NCBI GenBank assembly: GCA_047501485.1
Contig: JAZDRN010000001.1
Span: 1,178,001 to 1,242,000 of the forward strand
DNA length: 64,000 bases
DNA from: Ancrocorticia sp047501485
GTDB taxonomy: Bacteria > Actinomycetota > Actinomycetes > Actinomycetales > Actinomycetaceae
Direction: 5' to 3'
Shown piece after piece: positions 8,924 to 16,244 of this stretch (position 1 is the stretch's first letter; every line of letters starts with the position of its first letter). Both the position numbers and the translations under genes were made by a program. Below the pieces are notes generated by a model that was given only the letters and a program-made list of their open reading frames with translations, was not told the origin of the DNA and searched no databases.

Positions 8924-9486
8924 CCTGGAGTATCGGCGACGACGATGCCGCAGCGCTGGCATCCCGTTCCCTGTGCGGCTTGGTCGACGAACTGAAGCGT
9001 CAGGCGGCGGCCATTGACTCGCGCAGCATTGCAGCGTTGACGGCTCGCATCGTCAGCGCCGAACGGCTGTTCATCACCGCGGCCGGCCGTTCTGCGGTAG
9101 TGAGCCGCGGTTTCGCCAACCGGATGATGCATATGGGTTTCGAGGTGTTCTACGTCGGCGATATCACGACACCGGCGATCACGGCCGACGATACCCTTCT
9201 GGTTGTCTCCAACTCCGGCAGGACTGGCTCTCCCCTGGCCGCGGCGAGGACCGCGCACGCCCTGGGAGCTGAGATCCTCGCTATCACCGGTGCACCCGAC
9301 AACCCTTTGGCCGAGCTCTCCTCGCGGATCGTCGTCATCTCCAACAACGGCGACCTGGACCAGCCCCTCAACTCCCTATCGGAGCAGTTGACGTTCCTGA
9401 CCCTGGAATCGATCGTCTTGAATATCATGGCCGTCTGTCAGATCGACGAGGATGAGATGCGCGCTCGGCACGCGAATCTGGAGTAG
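8920..9486 (+). CDS. SIS-domain phosphosugar isomerase, 6-phospho-3-hexuloisomerase type
   Basis: This 188-residue protein is a single SIS domain of the kind found in 6-phospho-3-hexuloisomerase. It has GRSAVVSRGFANRMMHMGF near residues 56-74 and the phosphate-binding SNSGRTGSPL near residue 98. These enzymes interconvert ketose and aldose phosphates or hexulose-6-phosphate and fructose-6-phosphate. No hexulose-phosphate synthase is adjacent, which argues against formaldehyde fixation as its role here. It is translationally coupled to the AraM-like gene by an ATGA overlap and ends the operon, before a strong hairpin. Confidence 0.87.
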   Translation: MTWSIGDDDAAALASRSLCGLVDELKRQAAAIDSRSIAALTARIVSAERLFITAAGRSAVVSRGFANRMMHMGFEVFYVGDITTPAITADDTLLVVSNSGRTGSPLAAARTAHALGAEILAITGAPDNPLAELSSRIVVISNNGDLDQPLNSLSEQLTFLTLESIVLNIMAVCQIDEDEMRARHANLE

Positions 9487-9498
9487 GAGAAGGTGCGG

Positions 9499-9547
9499 GA
9501 AGAGGTGTCGGAGGAGCACCCCGGATGCCTTCCTCCTACACCTCTTC
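9499..9547 (+). terminator. Long hairpin ending the sugar operon
   Basis: GAAGAGGTGT (9499-9508) pairs perfectly with ACACCTCTTC (9538-9547). The inner GGAGGA (9510-9515) pairs with TCCTCC (9531-9536). It begins 13 bases after the isomerase stop. There is no long T tail. Confidence 0.75.
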
Positions 9548-9598
9548 AACGACACGCCAGAACCGACTAACGCCACATGAACAGGTGTTTTTCCTTAT

Positions 9599-9646
9599 CA
9601 AACAACCGCGGCCATGAAATTCCGAGTCTTGAATCCCGGTTGTTTG
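9599..9646. promoter_or_regulatory. Inverted repeat upstream of the Hsp70-like gene
   Basis: CAAACAACCG (9599-9608) and CGGTTGTTTG (9637-9646) are exact reverse complements 28 bases apart. They end 36 bases before the Hsp70-like start. The sequence matches neither CIRCE nor the HspR HAIR box. It could be a two-half-site operator or a leader hairpin. Confidence 0.5.
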
Positions 9647-9681
9647 TCAAATATCCAGGTCGCAGGCGCTAGCCTCAAAGC

Positions 9682-11190
9682 ATGAGACTAGGTGTGGATT
9701 TTGGAACGACGCGCACAACCGTCGCCGTCGTGGACCGAGGCAATTATCCCTTGGTCGCTTTTCCCGATCAGGAAGGCGACTCGTACGAGTTCATTCCATC
9801 GTTCGCAGCCGTCGAGGGCCGCGGGGTCGTCTATGGCTTCGAGGCGTTGCGGCTGGCAAACGCCGGTGCACCCCACGTGCGTTCTTTCAAGCGTTTCCTC
9901 GCCTCTCCCGATGTCAACGCCGAGACGCCGGTGACGATCGGCGACCGCCAGATCCCGATCCTCGAACTGGTGACCGGCTTCCTCTTCCACGTGGCGGCCA
10001 GCATCCGCAAGGCCATCGACTCACCGAACGAGATCCTCGAGGTCGTCGTCGGCATTCCGGCTCATGCCCATTCTGCGCAGCGTTTCCTGACTCTCGAGGC
10101 CTTCCGCCGCGCGGGATTCAACGTGCTTGCGATGATCAACGAGCCCTCCGCGGCGGGATTCGAGTACACCCATCGCCATGCGAAGCTACTCAACTCGCGC
10201 CGCACCAAGGTGATCGTCTACGACCTGGGCGGCGGAACTTTTGACGCATCGCTGGTCGTGGCCGATGGAACCAGCCACGAGGTGCTCATGTCTCGCGGGG
10301 ACAACAACCTCGGCGGCGATGACTTCGATGAGGCCCTCGCACAATGCGCGCTGGATGCCGCCGGGCTCTCGCAAGGCGACTTCTCCGGCGAACAGTGGGC
10401 GCAGCTGCTCCTCAGCGCCCGTCACGCCAAGGAAGCTCTCTATCCGCAATCGCGCCACGTCTCGCTCGACGTGCTCGGACAGTCGGTCTCCTTCCCGATT
10501 GCCGCTTTCTACGAGCGGATAACGCCCCTCGTCGAAGCGACTTTCGACACCATGGAGCCGCTTCTGGTCCAGGATGAAGGCGGTGACTTCCGTCCTGGCG
10601 ACGACGTGTCGGGCATCTACGTGGTCGGCGGCGGTTCCGAGTTGCCGGCGATCACCCGCGGACTGAAGGAACGTTTCGGTCGTCGCATCCGCCGCTCCCC
10701 CTACACCGCCGGCTCCCAGGCCATCGGTCTGGCGATCGCCTCGGATCCCGCCGCGGGCTACACCCTCGTGGATCAGCTCTCACGCTGGTTCGGAGTCTTC
10801 CGGGAGTGGGATGGCGGCAACAAGGTGACCTTCGACGTCCTGGTCGGGCCCGACGCCGTCATCTCCGAGGACGGCAACGAGATCACCCGCAGGTACCGCT
10901 CGGCTCACAATGTCGGCTGGTATCGCTTCGCGGAGTGCAGTGCCGTCGAGGCAGACGGCGAGCCCAGAGGCGACGTCGTTCCTCTTGGAGATGTCCTCTT
11001 CGCCTTCGACTCGTCGCTGCGCGGCAAGGATATCGACCTGACTGCGGTCGACGTCACTCGTGTAGAAGACGGCCCGCTCATCGAAGAGAAGTACTTCATA
11101 GATCCCAATGGCATCGTGGAGGTCACCATCACCGACCTGGATTCCGGATACAGTGTCAGAAAAGCGCTGGGAGACAAGCGTCGCGGCTGA
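9682..11190 (+). CDS. Short Hsp70-family ATPase
   Basis: This 502-residue protein has an Hsp70/actin-type ATPase domain: VDFGTTRTTVAVVD at residues 4-17, YDLGGGTFDASLV near 179 and YVVGGGSELP near 314. DnaK is about 100 residues longer. The region after about residue 370 does not resemble the usual peptide-binding beta domain and helical lid, and the EEVD-type or Gly-rich tail is missing. It stands alone, without GrpE, DnaJ or ClpB, so it is a specialised relative rather than the housekeeping chaperone. Its role and client are unknown. The ATP-binding assignment is firm. Confidence 0.87.
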   Translation: MRLGVDFGTTRTTVAVVDRGNYPLVAFPDQEGDSYEFIPSFAAVEGRGVVYGFEALRLANAGAPHVRSFKRFLASPDVNAETPVTIGDRQIPILELVTGFLFHVAASIRKAIDSPNEILEVVVGIPAHAHSAQRFLTLEAFRRAGFNVLAMINEPSAAGFEYTHRHAKLLNSRRTKVIVYDLGGGTFDASLVVADGTSHEVLMSRGDNNLGGDDFDEALAQCALDAAGLSQGDFSGEQWAQLLLSARHAKEALYPQSRHVSLDVLGQSVSFPIAAFYERITPLVEATFDTMEPLLVQDEGGDFRPGDDVSGIYVVGGGSELPAITRGLKERFGRRIRRSPYTAGSQAIGLAIASDPAAGYTLVDQLSRWFGVFREWDGGNKVTFDVLVGPDAVISEDGNEITRRYRSAHNVGWYRFAECSAVEADGEPRGDVVPLGDVLFAFDSSLRGKDIDLTAVDVTRVEDGPLIEEKYFIDPNGIVEVTITDLDSGYSVRKALGDKRRG

Positions 11191-11203
11191 TTTCCAGGTG
11201 TTC

Positions 11204-11252
11204 CGACGGCGGCTTCGTAAGCGTTGAATATCAATGCACGAGGTCGCCGTCG
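11204..11252 (+). terminator. Possible terminator after the Hsp70-like gene
   Basis: CGACGGCG (11204-11211) pairs with CGCCGTCG (11245-11252) around a long loop that contains its own small GCTT/AAGC hairpin. The bases after it are T-rich (tcttgttat). The long loop weakens the call. Confidence 0.4.
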
Positions 11253-11337
11253 TCTTGTTATCTGATACAAAAACCTGCATGGCCGTCTCATTTAATGGTA
11301 CGGGTGCTGCCTCGTGGCCACGGAGTGACAAAGTGAC

Positions 11338-13257
11338 GTGGTGGCTCAGAAGCATCCAGTACATCAGGTGCCCCCGGCACCGAAGTTAGCGGTCCTCTCA
11401 TTCCAGCACGTTCTCGCGTTCTACGCGGGAGCCGTCATTGTTCCCCTGCTGATCGCCTCGAGTCTCAAGCTCGACGCGCAAACAACCATCCACCTCATCA
11501 ATGCCGACCTCTTCACCTGCGGTATCGCCACCATCATCCAATCGGTCGGCATCACCCGCCATATCGGTGTTCGGCTCCCGATCATCCAGGGAGTGACGAC
11601 GACGGCCGTGGCTCCGATCATCGCGATCGGACTGGCCGTCACGGACGGAGAGGGTGGAAACTCCGCCCTTCCCGCCATCTACGGATCGATCATCGTGGCG
11701 GGGCTCTTCACCTTCTTCGCCGCCCCCTACTTCGCGCGGCTGCTGCGTTTCTTCCCACCGGTGGTCACGGGAACCGTACTGCTGGTCATGGGTACCAGCC
11801 TGCTCTCGGTCTCTGCCAACGACTTCGTCAACTATGCCGAGGATATCCCCGACGTCAAAGCATTGGCCTACGGCTTCGGCACACTCGGTGCCATCGTGCT
11901 GGTCCAGCGTTTCTTCCGCGGTTTCATGGGCACGATCGCCGTGCTCGTGGGGCTTATCGGCGGCACGCTCATCGCCCTCGTGAGCGGGGATCTCGATGCG
12001 GGCAAACTTCAGGCGTTCCAGGACGCCGGCGCCGTCAGCGTCACCACTCCCTTCTACTTCGGCGTCCCGGTCTTCACGTTGACCGGCTGCATCTCGATGA
12101 TCATCGTCATGATCATCACGATGGTCGAGACCACCGGAGACGTCTTCGCCACCGGTGAGATCGTCAACAAGCGCATCACCAAGAACGACATCTCGGCGGC
12201 TCTTCGCGCCGATGGCCTCTCCACCCTGTTGGGCGGGATCATGAACTCGTTCCCCTACACCTGTTTCGCGCAGAACGTCGGGCTGGTCCGCATCACCCGC
12301 GTGAAATCCCGCTGGGTGGCCGCGGGTGCCGGCATCATCATGATCGTTCTGGGCGTGCTCCCCAAGGCGGGTGCCATCGTCAACATGATCCCCGCCCCGG
12401 TATTGGGCGGTGCGAGCCTCGCTATGTTCGCGAACGTGGCGTGGGTGGGATTGCAGACGATCGCCAAGGCCGATATGCGCGACAATCGCAACGCGGTGAT
12501 CGTGACGACGGCGCTCGGGCTGGCCATGCTCGTTACCTTCAAGCCGTCGATATCACTCGTTTTTCCTGAGTGGGCCCAGATCTTCTTCTCCTCGGGAATG
12601 ACGATAGGCGCCATCACCGCCATCGGACTGAACCTGCTCTTCTTCCATGTCGGGCGCCAGCGCGGCTCCGATGTGGCGACGGATCACGCAGGCCGCGGCA
12701 TCGGCATCGAGGACGTCAACGCTATGGATCGCGAACAGTTCGTAGAGGCCTTCGCCAGCGTTTTCAACAGCCAGACCTGGCCGCTTGAGCAGGCGTGGGA
12801 GCAGCGTCCGTTCGCCGATGCACACGAGCTGCGTGACGCGATCCAGGAGGCGATACTGACCGCCGAGACGAAACTCCAGGATGACTTGATCCACGATTAC
12901 CCGGACATGGCCCAGCTGCTCGGCGCCGGGGACGACGACGAACAGGTGGTCACGAAGGATATCGGCTCACTTGCGCTGGAGTCGGCAACCGCTGAGGAGC
13001 TGGATGAGGTGGCGCGGATCGCCTCCGAGTACGAGAAGCGGTTCTCGATGCCGTTCATCGGCTATCTGGGGCCTCTCGATTCCACGCAGCAGATCATTGC
13101 CAGTGGTATGCGGCGCCTGGCCAATTCGCCGACTCAAGAACGTGTGGTGGCACTCTCCCAGGTGGTGGAGATAGCCAACGATCGTTTCGATATCATGCTG
13201 GCCGACGCGAATCCCCTGCGTGCGGCCTGGGAGGCGAAGTTCGCCCGTAAGTCATAG
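11338..13257 (+). CDS. NCS2 purine permease fused to an OHCU-decarboxylase-like domain
   Basis: The 639-residue protein has two parts. Residues 1 to about 440 are a nucleobase-cation symporter 2 of the urate/xanthine type: SFQHVLAFYAG in the first helix, ETTGDVFATGE in the eighth and NSFPYTCFAQNVGL in the tenth. Residues about 455-635 resemble 2-oxo-4-hydroxy-4-carboxy-5-ureidoimidazoline decarboxylase (NAMDREQFVEAFASVF, YEKRFSMPFIGY), which acts late in urate breakdown. The usual HPDLA segment reads YPDMA here, so the catalytic His appears to be Tyr521, with a His two residues earlier. Either of two adjacent GTG codons may be the start. No other urate-degradation gene is nearby. Confidence 0.85.
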   Translation: MVAQKHPVHQVPPAPKLAVLSFQHVLAFYAGAVIVPLLIASSLKLDAQTTIHLINADLFTCGIATIIQSVGITRHIGVRLPIIQGVTTTAVAPIIAIGLAVTDGEGGNSALPAIYGSIIVAGLFTFFAAPYFARLLRFFPPVVTGTVLLVMGTSLLSVSANDFVNYAEDIPDVKALAYGFGTLGAIVLVQRFFRGFMGTIAVLVGLIGGTLIALVSGDLDAGKLQAFQDAGAVSVTTPFYFGVPVFTLTGCISMIIVMIITMVETTGDVFATGEIVNKRITKNDISAALRADGLSTLLGGIMNSFPYTCFAQNVGLVRITRVKSRWVAAGAGIIMIVLGVLPKAGAIVNMIPAPVLGGASLAMFANVAWVGLQTIAKADMRDNRNAVIVTTALGLAMLVTFKPSISLVFPEWAQIFFSSGMTIGAITAIGLNLLFFHVGRQRGSDVATDHAGRGIGIEDVNAMDREQFVEAFASVFNSQTWPLEQAWEQRPFADAHELRDAIQEAILTAETKLQDDLIHDYPDMAQLLGAGDDDEQVVTKDIGSLALESATAEELDEVARIASEYEKRFSMPFIGYLGPLDSTQQIIASGMRRLANSPTQERVVALSQVVEIANDRFDIMLADANPLRAAWEAKFARKS

Positions 13258-13280
13258 GTGGAGATCGCTGGATAACGAAA

Positions 13281-13404
13281 GAGGGGCGGGGGCCGGGGGG
13301 GCTTTATAACCGGGCCCCCCCCCCGCCTAAAAAAATTTTTTAAAAAACAAACACCCAAACCAANNNNNNNNNNCGGTAGTTCTTTACTACCGGGCCCGCC
13401 CCTC
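13281..13404. terminator. Strong terminator hairpin broken by the assembly gap
   Basis: The right contig end reads cggtagt-tcttt-actaccg followed by GGGCCCGCCCCTC (13392-13404), and the left contig contains its partner GAGGGGCGGG at 13281-13290. Together they imply one long G+C-rich hairpin between the convergent permease and MerR genes. The bases between 13291 and 13363 are homopolymer-rich and look unreliable. Confidence 0.6.
13364..13373. other. Scaffold gap of ten N
   Basis: Ten undetermined bases join two contigs. The left flank ends in runs of G, C, A and T typical of poor read ends. The true gap size is unknown. It falls in the spacer after the permease fusion, so no coding sequence is visibly lost. 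Confidence 0.97.
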
Positions 13405-13425
13405 TGAGAATAAGGTGGTGAAGGC

Positions 13426-13992
13426 TCAGACAGCCGAACGCTTCTTCGCGCGCCGCTTGGCCAGTTCGTCTTCCCCGGCTCCGGCATCCTCGATGCGGGA
13501 GGTGGGCAGCTCCGAGAGGCTTCCCTCCACTTCGCGCCAGACGCGGCCGACGGCGATGCCGAAGACTCCCTGTCCGCCTTTGACCAGATCGATGACCTGA
13601 TCGTCCGAGGTGCACTCGTAAACCGAGGCGCCATCGGACATGAGCGTTATCTGCGCGAGGTCGTCGACCCCGTATTCGGCGAGCTGGGAGACCGCCAGGC
13701 GGATCTGCTGCAGCGAGACTCCCGTGTCCAGAAGCCTTTTCACTACCTTCAGCACAAGAATGTCGCGGAAGGAGTACAGGCGCTGGCTTCCGGAACCCGC
13801 TGCTGTCCGGATAGTCGGTGAAACCAGTCCCGTGCGGTCCCAATAGTCGAGTTGGCGGTAGGTGATTCCGGCCGCCTTGCAGGCAATTGGACCGCGATAA
13901 CCTGTCTCTACGTCTAGGTCGGGTAGAGGATCGCCAAAGAGCATCTGCTGCGCGCGCTGCTTCGTGGAGTCAGCCGCTGGTGCGTCGCTCAT
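13426..13992 (-). CDS. MerR-family transcriptional regulator
   Basis: This 188-residue protein has an N-terminal winged-helix DNA-binding domain (GITYRQLDYWDRTGLVSPTIR), then SQRLYSFRDILVLKVVKRLLDTGVSL and a dimerisation helix. The C-terminal half (SVYECTSDDQVIDLVKGGQGVF) is typical of the actinobacterial MerR protein that lies in the garA-ftsR cluster. The target is unknown. It lies downstream of the FtsR-like gene on the same strand, 247 bases away. In many relatives a bifunctional nuclease gene fills this space, but none is present here. Confidence 0.9.
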   Translation of the reverse strand: MSDAPAADSTKQRAQQMLFGDPLPDLDVETGYRGPIACKAAGITYRQLDYWDRTGLVSPTIRTAAGSGSQRLYSFRDILVLKVVKRLLDTGVSLQQIRLAVSQLAEYGVDDLAQITLMSDGASVYECTSDDQVIDLVKGGQGVFGIAVGRVWREVEGSLSELPTSRIEDAGAGEDELAKRRAKKRSAV

Positions 13993-14126
13993 CTAGGCCT
14001 CCATTCAAGTACGTTCTGCGGGCCACTACCGGAGAGGGGTGGATGCTTCAACGGTAGACGTGAAAACCCGACGAATCAACGATATAGCACGATTACCCCG
14101 ACGGGTTGGAACGGCGTGTCGCAACC

Positions 14127-14141
14127 TCAAGTTTAACTTGA
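14127..14141. promoter_or_regulatory. Palindrome upstream of the MerR gene
   Basis: TCAAGTT (14127-14133) and AACTTGA (14135-14141) form a 7+7 bp inverted repeat around one base, 135 bases upstream of the MerR start codon. It is a candidate operator for one of the two adjacent MerR-type regulators. An extra AAGTT overlaps its right edge. Confidence 0.5.
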
Positions 14142-14239
14142 AGTTTTGCTCACGTCTGGAAAACAAGGGCGTTTCGCGCCTATTCAAACACTTTATGGCC
14201 GGAAGAGGACGGTGACGAGCCGGGATGCGAGTGACTCGG

Positions 14240-14995
14240 CTAGCGCAGGTTCACTTCGACGTTCTCCGCCAGCAGTGCCCTGTACAGGTGAGAGACGACG
14301 GTCGAGTTCTCCGCGGCCTGAGCCATGGCCCTCTCCCCCGCCACCGGCGAGCCTTTGGCTCGTTCGGGAGCCACCGCCGCCGTCAGCATGGCGGCGTGCG
14401 CATGGGCGGAGTTCTTGATGCTGCGAACCTGACGCAGGTCGAAGCCCGCGCTCTGCAGCATGGCAGCGTAGCGGACGATCTCCACGGACTGCGTCGTCAG
14501 ACGCGAACGGGCGTCGGTCGCCAGGACCCCGGCCGAAATCATTTCCTCGATGTCCGATACCGCCACGCCGGTGAGATCCGATACCTCGACCACCTTAAGG
14601 CGAGTTCCGGGCTGCGGACGCCGCACTTCGTCGTCGGGAATAACGCGCATACGGCCCGGGTGGACCTCCTCGGGAGACTCCCCCGAATCCAACTGGCGCA
14701 GCAATTCGCCGATCTGCGAGAGCGGCAGAAAGCGGTCGCGCTGCTCCTGCAGCACGAAGCGAAGGCGTTCGACATCTGCCGCCGAGAAAAGCCTCTGGTT
14801 AGAGGGAGCGCGATGCGGAGAGATCAGGTCCAAGGATTCGTAGTGACGAATCTTCGAGACCGTCAGCAGTGGAAACTCCGCCGCCAAAGCCGAACGGACT
14901 TCCCCGATTCTCAAAGAGGGAACGTGAGAGACGTCCTGCGGCCAAGAAGTTTCGGGATTCTCAGACCTAGGAGCGCTACGTGGCGCAGCCGTCAT
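14240..14995 (-). CDS. FtsR-like MerR-family regulator
   Basis: This 251-residue protein matches FtsR, the MerR-type regulator linked to cell-division gene control in Corynebacterium. The DNA-binding segment is SLRIGEVRSALAAEFPLLTV, followed by RHYESLDLISPHRAPSNQRL and the helix ERLRFVLQEQRDRFLPL. The C-terminal half carries the second helical region (LTGVAVSDIEEMISAGVLA). It sits immediately downstream of the GarA-like gene, two bases apart, the order conserved in actinobacteria. The DNA-binding fold is certain; the ftsZ connection comes from the family. Confidence 0.85.
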   Translation of the reverse strand: MTAAPRSAPRSENPETSWPQDVSHVPSLRIGEVRSALAAEFPLLTVSKIRHYESLDLISPHRAPSNQRLFSAADVERLRFVLQEQRDRFLPLSQIGELLRQLDSGESPEEVHPGRMRVIPDDEVRRPQPGTRLKVVEVSDLTGVAVSDIEEMISAGVLATDARSRLTTQSVEIVRYAAMLQSAGFDLRQVRSIKNSAHAHAAMLTAAVAPERAKGSPVAGERAMAQAAENSTVVSHLYRALLAENVEVNLR

Positions 14996-14997
14996 CG

Positions 14998-15450
14998 CTA
15001 TGCCTGGGAGTTGTAAAAGGTGAGCCGGTACTTACCGATCTGAACTTCGTCGCCATTTTGCAGCTCGACGGCGTCGATACGTTCGCGGTTGACGTAGGTG
15101 CCGTTGAGGGAACCGGAATCGCGAACCGAGAACTTGTGCCCTTCGCGTACGAACTGGGCGTGACGGCGCGAGACGGTGAAATCGTCCAGGAAGATATCCG
15201 TGCGGGGGTGACGGCCCGCGTTGGTGACGTCAGCATTGAGAAGGAATCGCGCGCCGGCGTTCGGGCCGGACAGTGCGATCAACAGAGCCGAGCCATGCGG
15301 GAGAGATTCGATGGCAGCGACCTCTTCGGGGCGGAGAGCGCGCCGATCATCGCTGAACTCGCTGGGAGTTCCGTCAACAGCAAAACGAGACGTGTTGCTC
15401 AGTCCCTCTGCGCCGATTGACGTCTGGTTTGGATCGTTCGAAACCGACAT
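14998..15450 (-). CDS. garA: FHA-domain protein of the GarA/OdhI family
   Basis: This 150-residue protein is mostly an FHA phosphothreonine-binding domain (GPNAGARFLLN, AGRHPRTDIFLDDFTVSRRHA, SGSLNGTYVNRERID). GarA/OdhI binds and inhibits 2-oxoglutarate dehydrogenase unless Ser/Thr kinases phosphorylate its N-terminal ETTS motif. Here that position reads SNTSRFAVD, so the tandem-Thr motif appears eroded. I chose the ATG at 15450 because GGAGAAGGAGGG stands before it; longer versions lack such a site. The switch function is inferred from family and context. Confidence 0.88.
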   Translation of the reverse strand: MSVSNDPNQTSIGAEGLSNTSRFAVDGTPSEFSDDRRALRPEEVAAIESLPHGSALLIALSGPNAGARFLLNADVTNAGRHPRTDIFLDDFTVSRRHAQFVREGHKFSVRDSGSLNGTYVNRERIDAVELQNGDEVQIGKYRLTFYNSQA

Positions 15451-15871
15451 CTGCCCTCCTTCTCCGCAAGTTGTTCCTACTACAGGTTTGGTAACAACAG
15501 TATAACAATTATGAGGGCTCTCCCCCAGTTTGGTGCACATCACAAACCCGAAGAGTTTTGCCGCTGAACAGGTGGGATATCCCTGCCTACACAGTAAACG
15601 GAAACACCTGTCGGGCTCGTCCCTCCGGAGACTGACCGCCTGACGCAGGTGGGCCTCGGTGCTACTCCGAAGGTCGTAGATGAGGCAGGTTCGTAGGGAT
15701 GAATGTCGATGACTTCTTGAGGGCGAAAGACGGTGACTTCTTGAGGGCGAAAGACGACGGCGTTACTTGTCTCACGATTCGCTTGGCCAGGTCGTCTGAT
15801 TGGAGTTTGAGGTCCGCTCTGGTGTAATCTCATCAGGTCGAGATCGAGTGGTCAACCACCGAATGAGACAT
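15451..15871. other. Non-coding region with a tandem repeat
   Basis: This 421-base stretch between the FHA gene and the tRNA pair has no recognisable protein gene. It holds the FHA promoter and a two-copy tandem repeat at 15710-15756. A minus-strand open frame spanning the repeat encodes a repetitive peptide with no known relative, which I treat as chance. Confidence 0.6.
15710..15756. repeat. Tandem 24-bp repeat, two copies
   Basis: A unit beginning TGACTTCTTGAGGGCGAAAG occupies 15710-15733 and is repeated at 15734-15756 with only the last base missing. It is a perfect direct repeat in non-coding DNA about 115 bases before the tRNA genes. Confidence 0.85.
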
Positions 15872-15941
<70 letters not shown>

Positions 15942-15961
15942 ACAACTGAAAATTGAAGCCA

Positions 15962-16035
15962 CGGGATGTGGCGCAGCTTGGTAGCGCACCTGACTGGGGG
16001 TCAGGGGGTCGCAGGTTCAAATCCTGTCATCCCGA
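15962..16035 (+). tRNA. tRNA-Pro (anticodon GGG)
   Basis: All arms fold: acceptor CGGGATG/CATCCCG, D arm GCGCAGCTTGGTAGCGC, anticodon arm CCTGA-CTGGGGG-TCAGG with anticodon GGG, and T arm GCAGG-TTCAAAT-CCTGT. The CCA end is not encoded. It reads CCC and possibly CCU codons. It lies 20 bases after the damaged copy and runs toward the integrase gene, which makes its 3' half the probable integration site. Confidence 0.95.
15993..16035. other. Probable attachment site at the tRNA-Pro 3' half
   Basis: Tyrosine integrases of actinobacterial elements usually recombine within the 3' half of a tRNA gene, and the integrase here ends about 210 bases beyond it. The exact crossover cannot be fixed because no second copy of this sequence was found in the window. 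Confidence 0.5.
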
Positions 16036-16039
16036 CAGA

Positions 16040-16075
16040 AAAGCCCTGATGAGAAGCCATTTTCATCAGGGCTTT
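16040..16075 (+). terminator. Terminator of tRNA-Pro
   Basis: AAAGCCCTGATGA (16040-16052) pairs perfectly with TCATCAGGGCTTT (16063-16075) around a 10-base loop, five bases after the tRNA. The A- and T-rich ends make it a good intrinsic terminator, possibly in both directions. Confidence 0.85.
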
Positions 16076-16244
16076 GTCATGTCCGTCGACGGGTTTTTGT
16101 TGGTCCCCCTCTGGTCCCCTCGCCACCGCATCGTTGCCGTCCCGCAGACGTCGGAGACCGTATCTGGCTCTCTGGAGGTCGTTGTCTGTGGATAAGGGGA
16201 CCAAAAGGGGACCAGAGCCTCCGATCGCGGCTCCCGGCTACCTG

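Noticed and set aside
9499..9646. Possible CIRCE or HspR operator before the Hsp70-like gene
   Set aside because: The repeats present do not match TTAGCACTC or CTTGAGT-N7-ACTCAAG; only an unrelated inverted repeat is seen.
15540..15833. Minus-strand open frame over the tandem repeat
   Set aside because: Its length follows from the repeat unit; the peptide is repetitive and unrelated to known proteins.
16001..16204. Minus-strand open frame ending in GMTGFEPATP across the tRNA-Pro gene
   Set aside because: The peptide is the antisense translation of the tRNA, a common false gene; the tRNA structure explains the sequence.
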